Shown here one piece after another: positions 57,228 through 64,000 of a DNA stretch of 64,000 nt. Source of the stretch: Symbiodinium natans. Lineage: Eukaryota; Sar; Dinophyceae; Suessiales; Symbiodiniaceae. The stretch spans positions 613,501 through 677,500 of the forward strand of contig CAJNDS010000191.1 of NCBI GenBank assembly GCA_905221605.1. Reading direction: 5' to 3'. The translations under genes and the position numbers were made by a program. Below the pieces are notes generated by a model. That model made no database searches. It saw nothing but the letters and a program-made list of their open reading frames with translations, and was not told the DNA's origin. Every line of letters starts with the position of its first letter. Position 1 is the stretch's first letter.

Positions 57228-58607
57228 TTGCCCTGCATTGGAAAGAAGGATAATGAGGCGAGTTTTGTTTGACATGTCAGACATGGCTAAAGCCATCCCG
57301 TGCTTACAAACAGTCTGGAACTTGTTGCAGCAGGCAGAACTATGCACAGCCTGCCGGAAGGTACAAAGCCGACACCCGAATCGGCCATTATGGGGCAAGT
57401 CAAGGGCTTTATTAATGTTGAGACTTAACGCCAACACGTCTGCCTCCAGTGTCCAAGAAAACCTTGCCACGTCTTGATGCAACTTTGCTCGGTTCTCCTC
57501 TGCTCTTACACCTGCAGCCACAAACAAGAGCTGCTTCGGCAAGCTTTGTGATAGCTCAAGCAAAAGCCCGGCGCTATGGATGCTCTCCTCCCACTCCTTC
57601 TTCGACGGCAAATGCCCCACCACTCGGCCATCCTCACAGATCTCATCCATGGCACACTGAACACAGGATCCCTGGTCAAAGCGAGTGCCGTACGGGCAGA
57701 TCAGGCAGTGGCCAAGCCACAGCCAGCCTTTGCATGTGCACATCGAGGGCAAAGTGGCGCCTTCATACTCCACACTCTTGCCCTCGGGACATCGGATGCA
57801 ACTGGAAAGGCCGCGGCGATCCCCGTAAGTGTCACGGGGACATTTCCTGCACTCAACGGCACCAGTACGGTTCATGAAATACCCAAGGGGGCAATCGATG
57901 CACCGCGCAAGCCCTTCGATGATGCCGGAGGTGCCCTCAGGGCAAGCCTCACACCTGGGCATTCCGGGTGCACTACTGAAGCTGCCAAGAGGGCAGGGTG
58001 AGCAGGCTGTGGCTGATGGGTGGCCAAAGGTTCCGGCTGGACAGTCTGTACAACCAAGTTCGTTGTCCCAAACAGTGCCAGGCGGGCAACGACTGTCCTG
58101 ATCGGCTGGCACCCAGCCTGCCTGGAGGTCACAAACCCCCGCAGCACAGGGGACACTCTGACTGCTGTTCATCTGGTTCCAACGGATGTCGGAGAGGAAA
58201 TGGAGACCGCCAGCCGACCTATGTGCAAGGACGGTGAAGGCATCCTCAGCCGAGCCTGTTACCTGTCGCAGCAAGATGATGCCCTCCCTGTCTCCATGCG
58301 AGGGTGGGTTCGCGACAGGTTCGATGGCATTGAACTGCCGGACCCTGCCGGTCAAACCCATGAAATCTTGCTGCAGGGAAAGATTGTACAAAGCCTCCCG
58401 GGAGTAGTCTGTGCCCAAATCGCTGATTGACTTGTTCTGCTCCACCAAGTAGGCATGCAAGATGGAAGCGATGAGCCAGAGGCCGTCGTAGAAGTAGCCG
58501 GCCCACTGGTGGTTGCAGGCGCCCACGCCGTTGGCGTAGAGCTGGCAGCCAGCCGTATACCTTTCATGGATGTCCGAGAGCAGTCGCCCAGACAAGCCGT
58601 GCTTGTC
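57228..58607 (-). CDS. Receptor exon C: end of Venus-flytrap domain, Cys-rich repeats, first helical module
   Basis: The largest exon (460 codons). Exon residues 1-150 complete the Venus-flytrap C-lobe (WAGYFYDGLWLIASILHAYL is the typical YDG/YDAV-W helix; LTGRVRQF and REGIILLRQV are strands). Exon residues 153-325 hold repeated CP-x-G-(T/S)-(F/Y) units with spaced CxxC pairs: CPAGTFG, CPLGSFS, CPEGTSG, CPLGYFM, CPRDTYG, CPEGKSV and CPYGTRF. This is the GCC2/GCC3 (ephrin-receptor-like) pattern, common in protist surface receptors. The rest is helical (LPKQLLFVAAGVRAEENRAK) and resembles a PilJ-type module. The acceptor is AACTTGCAG before 58607 (phase 0). Two donors are possible: GCAA|GTGTAC (57228, phase 0) or the strong GC donor AGG|GCAAGT (57232, phase 2). 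Confidence 0.88.
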
Positions 58608-58649
58608 CTGCAAGTTTTTGCTGAGGCTTCACCTAGACCCAGTGAGGCT

Positions 58650-58765
58650 GGGTTTAGGGTTTAGGGTTTAGGGTTTAGGGTTTAGGGTTTAGGGTTTAGG
58701 GTTTAGGGTTTAGGGTTTAGGGTTTAGGGTTTAGGGTTTAGGGTTTAGGGTTTAGGGTTTAGGGT
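58650..58765 (+). repeat. Telomere-like array in receptor intron B-C
   Basis: Sixteen perfect TTTAGGG units, the longest pure array seen, only 42 bases from the exon C acceptor. On the coding strand it is CCCTAAA, so it adds a C-rich stretch upstream of the acceptor. A three-unit block lies at 58895-58915 in the same intron. Confidence 0.93.
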
Positions 58766-59033
58766 TCCCTGTCCCTCACACCCTTGGCTCCTGCGTGCTT
58801 AGCATGGGCCCCCGGTCAGCCGCCACAAGGCCTGACGAGGCCCTTCGCAACTCCTGGCTGCTGCAAGGGCAATCAGGAGTCCTTGGTGCGCAAGGTTTAG
58901 GGTTTAGGGTTTAGGGATTTCGGAAAGATGCGAGGGCTCCAACCCTAATGGAGGGCTTGGAAAGTTCAAATGAGAACTGAGGACTGGATAGGGGGTGCGG
59001 GAGCGTGAAGCCTGCGACTTGGGCTTGTGTCAC

Positions 59034-59188
59034 ATAAATGCATGTGAAGCACTCGGCAAGCAATGGCATGTAGTTCGCATTCCACCATCCTGAAGCGACC
59101 ATCCAGTTGAAATCTGGCGGCATGATGTCATGCCGAAACGCCTGGCACAACAGAACTGAGCCGAGATCCTCGTACCTTACATGCTCTG
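59034..59188 (-). CDS. Receptor exon B: C-lobe of Venus-flytrap domain
   Basis: Encodes AEHVRYEDLGSVLLCQAFRH, DIMPPDFNWMVASGWWNANY and MPLLAECFTCIY. This resembles the ANF-receptor C-lobe, in which a helix with A-x-x-x-G is followed by a strand of the form (F/Y)-x-W-(I/V)-x-x-G-W. Here the residues are MPPDFNWMVASGWW. Several AG dinucleotides lie close together at 59193-59182, so the exact first base is uncertain by a few nucleotides. Only AGAG at 59190-59189 gives phase 1 without a stop. The donor is TAT|GTGACA (phase 0). The downstream intron carries a telomere-like array at 58650-58765. Confidence 0.75.
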
Positions 59189-59382
59189 CTCTGCGGACAA
59201 CCAATGCAGACAAGACAGTAACAAGCAAAAAGTGCTCGATAAGCCACGTCTCGAAATGCGCAGTCGCAAAACGAAGGAATCTGATGTTTGGACTGTTGAA
59301 GACTTGGCCGCCATCCCGGAACAGTTCGACAATTCTAGCGAAACATTAACCCAAACTCTGCGAAACACTGAGAAACGGTTAC

Positions 59383-59691
59383 AGCCCAGGTGCAGGGCCA
59401 CGAAATTGATTCGAGAATCCCGTTTCTTCAAGAGCTCGACAGAACTACTTGCGTCGGCGCGGTTGCTGATTTGGCTTGTGAGAAGGATAGTCCATGAATA
59501 GCTACCTGTCTGAAGATCGGCCTCCACCAGTTCCAGGAAGCTTTCCTTCATCATGCTGTTGATGCTTCGGTACCCGTACAGCACCCCCACGCGCAGAAAG
59601 CCAAGGTATTTCATGAACTCGTAAATCGCGACGACGTTGAAGTGTGTGGAGGGCGCCATGCGGGTGAAGTACGGATACCGGCTTGAGTCGC
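59383..59691 (-). CDS. Receptor exon A3: Venus-flytrap central segment
   Basis: Begins DSSRYPYFTRMAPSTHFN, the canonical ANF-receptor motif in which (S/K)-x-YP-x-F-x-R-x-x-PS leads into the interlobe hinge. VAIYEFMKYLGFLRVGVLYG follows, matching the helix plus first C-lobe strand (W..V.vlY). Next come LLTSQISNRADASSSVELLK and DSRINFVALHLG, the usual helix and strand. The acceptor is CTCCGGCAG before 59691 (phase 1). The donor is either GGCT|GTAACC at 59382 or the adjacent GC donor CTGG|GCTG. Both restore frame with exon B when the acceptor AGAG at 59190-59189 is used. Confidence 0.82.
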
Positions 59692-59747
59692 CTGCCGGAG
59701 AAGGGAGGTGAGGAAAGGGGAGGAAGTCTGTTCAGGTTGCTTCGTAG

Positions 59748-59789
59748 GGTTTAGGGTTTAGGGTTTAGGGTATAGGGTATAGGGTTTAG
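59748..59789 (+). repeat. Telomere-like array in receptor intron A2-A3
   Basis: Three TTTAGGG units plus TATAGGG variants, 55 bases beyond the exon A3 acceptor. Confidence 0.85.
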
Positions 59790-59919
59790 GGGGTTTGCTT
59801 GTTTGGCATGCTTGCTCAGGGCCCACATAGCTTTGTGGACTTCCGAGGTGGCCGGAAGAAAGCCTCGAACACTGCAAACTGCAAGCGTCAATATTCCAAC
59901 TTATCTGTCAGCTCCCCCG

Positions 59920-59989
59920 GGGTTTAGGGTTTAGGGTTTAGGGGTTTAGGGGTTTAGGGGTTTACGGTTTACGGTTTTTGGTTTAGGGT
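59920..59989 (+). repeat. Telomere-like array in receptor intron A2-A3
   Basis: TTTAGGG followed by TTTAGGGG and TTTACGG variants. A third, opposite-orientation block (CCCTAAA) in the same intron is at 60338-60415. Confidence 0.82.
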
Positions 59990-60422
59990 TCAGGGCCCCC
60001 CCCCCCCCCCCGCCAACATGAATCAAGGAGCTCCTTCCTCCCTCCAGCCCTTCATTCTTATCCTTGAAAAGGCCATGCAGAAAATGCACATAGGGATTGG
60101 CTTCTTACACAAACATTCCAAGGAAAGGGGGAAGCCCACAAAATACACCGACAACTGTCAGAAAATGCAAGGAACCCCTCTTGCGCCACAAGAAGGTGTG
60201 TAACAGAGAAGCCCAAAACAAAATTCTCTTCGTAGGCCCTTCGTTCTTGGACAGGCTGCACGCCCCACCTACTGCCTGGCTGGGGGCTTGAGGCGATAAC
60301 CTCTGTTAGGAAGCTTTGGGCACTGCCCTGCATCCCTAACCCTAAACCCTAAACCTCAACCCTCAACCCTAAACCCTACCCTTTTTGCTCCAGACCCTAA
60401 ACCCTACCCCCAAGGTCTGAAC

Positions 60423-60557
60423 TTGCAGCCCAGTCGCTGAGGGTTGTGGAGACACAGCCCGGTGACACTTGCATTACGTTAAAGAAGCGCAGGGCATCGT
60501 TGACGGACTCGCATGCCGCGCTGCATGAGTCCGCCATGATGATGTGCTTCTTCGGTC
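60423..60557 (-). CDS. Receptor exon A2: conserved N-lobe CS/SPG segment
   Basis: A 135-base exon with no internal start codon, found by reading the gap between exons A and A3. It encodes PKKHIIMADSCSAACESV, then NDALRFFNVMQVSPGCVS and TTLSDWAA. This is the hallmark N-lobe segment of class C/ANF receptors, where a G-x-x-CS-x-x loop is followed by a helix and then Q-(V/I)-S-(P/Y)-G-x-x-S-x-x-LSD. The acceptor is AAGCTGAG before 60557 (phase 1, joining C+GA). The donor is GCAA|GTTCAG (phase 1). Both phases match the neighbouring exons, and the encoded segment exactly fills the missing piece of the fold. Confidence 0.8.
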
Positions 60558-60693
60558 CTCAGCTTGGCTACACTCCCTATTTAGAACCTCAGGGAGAAGA
60601 CTTGGAACATGGAGACTATAGCTCAGGGAGATTCTTGTGTTATCTTGGGGCTTCGGGTGTCGGACATACAGACTGTGAAAGGCTTAGAGGTAC

Positions 60694-61126
60694 GTACGCA
60701 TGACCCGGCAGGGAGGCCCGATGAGAAGGCCGCATATACTGCTGTGGTCGCATCGGGCTTGGTACACTTTGAGTCCACAAGGTGAACCCTGATGCGGTAG
60801 CCTGGCAGGAAGTCGCTCATCTCAATATCTTGAGCTGCTAGCTCAAGAGCCGGTTCCACCATGGTCATGAGATCCCCAAGTGCGCCCTGATAGGGCCCTA
60901 GGACTGCCACGTTGATGTCCTCCACCATTGGGCGTGCTATGCTGGGGCTGATCGGAATGACGCAGCTGCTATTTGCATATCGGCAGGGCCAGAGAGAGCT
61001 GTCGGTGGCCGTGCATGTTTCAGGACATAAAGCCCCAAGTCCGTTCTGAAGCGATAGGAGCGCCAACCACAGGCACCCTCGATGGTTGCGCCATCGCATA
61101 CTTAACGAGTGAACCAGCTGGGCCAT
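60694..61126 (-). CDS. Receptor exon A: signal peptide and start of Venus-flytrap domain
   Basis: First coding exon recognised. The start is the ATG at 61126 (MAQLVHSL) or at 61099 (MRWRNHRG). Either gives a basic N-terminus followed by the hydrophobic stretch CLWLALLSLQNGLGA, a plausible signal peptide ending before LCPETC. The ATG at 61186 would make a longer and less typical leader. The mature part contains INVAVLGPYQG, ALELAAQDIE and LPGYRIRVHLVDSKC. These match the first strand, first helix and second strand of ANF-receptor N-lobes (pattern GP..G....M...A...A..DIN....LPGY.L.....D..C). The exon ends in phase 1 at the donor GTAC|GTACCT (GT at 60693-60692). The 5' UTR and trans-splice acceptor were not located. 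Confidence 0.82.
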
Positions 61127-61519
61127 GGGACTGGTTTCGACCAGGACAGGTAGCTTGTTCTCTAAACATCTAGACTTCTTGCACATCACATGATGTCAAC
61201 AGGTGTTGCGCAGTGCCCGAGAATGAAATAATGATGGCAATTGACGAGCACGGTGCAGGTTTGGGTGGAATCTCTGCAGCTGCGGCGCAGGAATGCAGCT
61301 AAACGAACAAGCAAAATCAAAGGAGCAACCTCTCAACCCTAAACCCTAAACCCCCTAGCGCCTGGAGAACAGCCTCGCTTCTTCACAAGCCATGTGTGAA
61401 AGCGATTATTTTGATGGCCGGATTTCTTGCAATCCTGAGTCCTGGGGGGGCATGAGAAGGCTTCTGCCAACCTACCGTGGCGGACTGAGCACTACCAAGT
61501 GAGAGCAACACAGGGAGAG

Positions 61520-61521
<2 letters not shown>

Positions 61522-61552
<31 letters not shown>
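61522..61552 (+). repeat. GA microsatellite
   Basis: (GA)n followed by ATTATTATTATT, 0.4 kb upstream of the receptor start. Confidence 0.85.
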
Positions 61553-61554
<2 letters not shown>

Positions 61555-61759
61555 TATTATTTATAGACGCATGACCAGAAGGTACCCATGAGTGAGGCAC
61601 CCGTTCCTAATTTGATAAATTAACGTCGGGCCATGACGGAAGACATCGACGTGCCTCGGCAAACCTGCCTTTCAAACCCAGAACGTCTCAGGCCACCACG
61701 TAGCCGCGGACCTTTGCATTCAGGGGGGCTTCGCTAGAACTTGGGTTTCTGGCGCGGGC

Positions 61760-61850
61760 TGACGAAAATTGGGGACCCCGAAAATGGAGCCCCAAAGAGT
61801 AGGATTCCCTTGCAATAAGGAGCCCAACAAGGTACCCACGAATTTCGAAA
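61760..61850 (-). mobile_element. Family I element, reverse orientation, upstream of the receptor gene
   Basis: Blocks GACGAAAATTGGGGACCCCG, AGAGTAGGATTCCCTTGCAA and CAACAAGGTACCCACGAA match the family in reverse. It lies about 0.6 kb upstream of the receptor start, where it could overlap its 5' region. Confidence 0.55.
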
Positions 61851-62008
61851 AGTTGGGTTGAGTAAACCAAATACATCCTAAGGTACACAATAAAAATATT
61901 AACCATATATTAACCAATAGTTTATGGAGGTGCCAGTCTTCCAGGTCCTGAGGCTGGAAGCCCAGGCCCTGGTTCTAAGCACGGGACATCCAGAAAGTCC
62001 TGGCAGCT

Positions 62009-62090
62009 GTAGGGTTTAGGGTTTAGGGTTTAGGGTTTAGGGTTTAGGGTTTAGGGTTTAGGGTTTAGGGTTTAGGGTTTAGGGTTCAGG
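62009..62090 (+). repeat. Telomere-like array upstream of the receptor gene
   Basis: Eleven near-perfect TTTAGGG units about 0.9 kb upstream of the receptor's start codon. Confidence 0.9.
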
Positions 62091-62955
62091 GCCATTCAGT
62101 TGCATGCACAGCTTGCCTAACCATCCTTGGTAGATCTGTTCCAGTGCGCTTGCTTGGGCCACTTAGACCAAATATACATGAGAACTGTTCTACCCTTTTG
62201 GGGAAAGGGCTCGTGCGAATCACAGGCGCCCTCAAAAGGGACCATTAGTTAGAGAACTGCCCACATCATAAGCCGAATCCTAAACCCTAAGCCCTATATA
62301 AACCCTAAACCCTAAACCCTAAGCATTGCCACCCTCGAGCCTGCGGCGCGTCCTCTCCGCTCGCGCCGGCGAAGTCGGTCGACCCTTCTGCAGCCTGGAA
62401 ACTCTCACAAGGGTTTATAGGGGTTTGGGGGGGAGGTTTAGGGGTTTAGGGCTTAGGGGTTTCGGGGTTCAGGGGTTTAGGAGTTTATTGGTTTAGGGTT
62501 TGAGGGGTTGGGGTTTAGCTGTTTAAGCGTTTGTTCTTGGCTCGGATGGCCGTTCAAAACCTTCTGCAGATATCCCTAGATATGACCCCTTTTTTTTCCC
62601 GGACTGAGCCTCTTAAACCCAAAACCAGGGAAATCCAAAGGCATGCCATGGGACTACCTAGTTGATCAAAGCCAAAGCGGACAGCGGGTGCCCTTCAACT
62701 TAAGGCCCACATCCCTCTTCTGATCTTTGCTTCGGGCGACATGCAGGTCTGGCTATGTAGGAGTTCATGCCGACTCAAACATATTACCTTCATTTGTAGA
62801 GATCTGCCTCGGTACTGTTCGGCGGTTCGGCCGCTTCTTGCTGAGATTCGGATCTGCTGGCTGAACGTGCCCGGGGGTCCTGCGCGAAAGCGAGCCACTT
62901 CTAGAGCTTGGGCTTATCATGTCGGTACCTTGCGAACTGACCTGTGCACAACCCC

Positions 62956-63186
62956 TCAACCGCTATTCAGGGGCTGCGTGCCACGTGCGGCTTTGTCCTC
63001 AGTCGGATCGTCCCCCTGCGCATCGTCTTCGTACTCCTCGCCGCAAGGTTCAGGGCTCGGGGTTCTGGCTCGGACCGTGCTTCACTGAACAGGACATCCA
63101 ATCCATGGAGCCCATAAACACGCTCGCAGAAAACCCTCGCAGCCTCATCGTCGTACTCATCCTCCTCATCTCCGTCTACCGCCTCG
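62956..63186 (-). CDS. C-terminal exons of an acidic protein (partial gene)
   Basis: Two minus-strand frames look coding and would be joined by a short intron. The first, after acceptor CTCAG at about 63187, reads EAVDGDEEDEYDDEAAR. The second reads EYEDDAQGDDPTEDKAARGT then QPLNSG and a TGA ending at 62956. Both are strongly acidic, as in the tail of a single protein. A plausible intron starts at AGG|GTTTTC and ends at GGCGAG, with the hexamer GCGAGG at both edges. The rest of the gene would lie upstream, beyond 63.2 kb, and was not identified. The opposite strand reads as a hydrophobic stretch (SLIVVLILLISVYRLAEF), most simply an antisense shadow of the acidic codons. Confidence 0.4.
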
Positions 63187-63679
63187 CTGAGTTCCGGCTA
63201 TACATACCATCGATAATTAGAAGTCTCCCTGCATTTCGGCAAGTCCCCGCTTCTTCATGCAGAAAATGGAAGCTAGTGCCCTTGAGCTAGCTTGAACAGG
63301 TCGTAACAGGTCTCAGGAGTCGGGCGCCTTCAGTCAGAAACTCCTCAGAATCCAACTACAATCCCTTAACCTTTCAGAAGTCCCAAAACAGCCCGGAAGC
63401 CCCCTTGCTCTCCTCCCCCCAAAATAGCCCTCGGTAGACCCAAACGAAGCCCAAAAACCAACCAAAAACCCTTTGATAGCATCGAGGCCGCCACGAAGTC
63501 TTGCAGTCCCGGTGCGCGGGCCGACTCTTCGCGGACGTCGCTCCTGTGGGGCGAGGCCTCGACGGAAGGGTGCCATGTTGCCTCGCACTGTCGTGCCTTG
63601 TGCGTTGCGGGCGTGCGTGCATCTCCGCGTGCTTGTCTGCGTACGTCTCTGCGCGCATCTGCGTGTGCAGCTCGTGTGC

Positions 63680-63917
63680 AAGTCTGTGTGCGGGTCTGTG
63701 TGGGCGTCTGTGTGGGTGTCTGTGTGGGTGTCGGTGTGGGCGTCTGTGTGCGTGTCTGTGTGGGTCATGGCTTGTGGGTGTGGGTGTAAGTGCATGTCAT
63801 TGCTTTTTGCATTCTTGTTTTTTGTTGGGGGGTTGCTTTGGTGCGGTGTCGCTCGCTTGAGGGCTCCGACCTGAGAATGCGGTGCGGTCCTGGACACACA
63901 CACACACACACACACAC
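63680..63917 (+). repeat. GTGTCTGT-rich and CA microsatellites
   Basis: Degenerate GTGTGGGTGTCT units at 63680-63780 and a pure (CA)n at 63896-63917. The histidine/threonine-rich minus frame is low complexity. Confidence 0.8.
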
Positions 63918-64000
63918 CCGCACGCGCGCGCGCTCTTGGCTTCTCACTGACTCGCCCTCTGTTTCGAAGTCGCTGTAGTCGTCATAGTTGGACGCTTCAT

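Larger units (their letters stand above)
61127..62008. other. Upstream region of the receptor gene
   Basis: The 5' UTR and promoter should lie here. I see no TATA box, no recognisable trans-spliced leader sequence, and only the GA tract and a family I element. Confidence 0.4.

Noticed and set aside
57238-58430. Plus-strand frames opposite receptor exon C
   Set aside because: Antisense shadows of a strongly supported coding exon.
63001-63290. Plus-strand hydrophobic frame (SLIVVLILLISVYRLAEF) as a membrane protein
   Set aside because: It is the reverse complement of a convincing acidic coding stretch; acidic codons read backwards give V, I and L.
63334-63915. 193-codon histidine/threonine-rich frame
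   Set aside because: Driven by GTGTCTGT-type repeats on the plus strand.

Overview
The window looks like nuclear DNA of a gene-poor, intron-rich protist, most likely a dinoflagellate. The evidence is a plant/alveolate-type telomere repeat (TTTAGGG) scattered internally dozens of times in both orientations, one long multi-exon gene whose introns include probable non-GT donors, abundant microsatellites and many short inverted-repeat elements. A chromerid or another alveolate cannot be excluded. There are no bacterial-style operons, ribosome binding sites, CRISPR arrays, rRNA or tRNA genes that I can recognise. Most open frames in the window are chance frames in repeats or spacer.

Layout. 1-7.4 kb: spacer with telomere-like arrays, short inverted-repeat elements and a CA/GACA microsatellite. 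7.4-8.0 kb and 23.4-26.3 kb: two arrays of the same satellite, with a unit of about 147 bp. 8-23 kb and 26.3-47 kb: spacer packed with telomere-like arrays, including locally amplified variants such as GGGTCTA, GGGTGTA, CCCTAAG and TTTGGGGG. The same spacer holds at least five families of about 70-120 bp inverted-repeat elements, poly-G tracts and TA/GA microsatellites. 47.4-48.7 kb: one probable minus-strand gene for a small proline-rich membrane protein and a weaker candidate. 51.1-61.1 kb: the only gene I can reconstruct with confidence. It lies on the minus strand in about ten exons whose phases agree at nearly every junction. 62.9-63.2 kb: the end of another minus-strand gene, with an acidic product.

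The receptor gene encodes roughly 1,550 residues. In order these are a signal peptide, a Venus-flytrap ligand-binding domain (ANF-receptor/class C type), a cysteine-rich GCC2/GCC3-like region, a long helical region with several segments resembling the bacterial PilJ/NarX-type sensor module, one transmembrane helix and a very short cytoplasmic tail. I see no kinase, cyclase or seven-helix domain. Its introns carry telomere-like arrays, a 0.5 kb TACATA microsatellite and a roughly 0.9 kb GTA/CTA hairpin. One intron begins inside the terminal inverted repeat of a short mobile element.

The strongest unexplained signal is the relation between telomere-like DNA and mobile elements. At 44997-45021 a clean block of TTTAGGG repeats interrupts a short element and is flanked by a 4-bp duplication. 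That records an insertion event and suggests how the many other internal arrays may have arisen.
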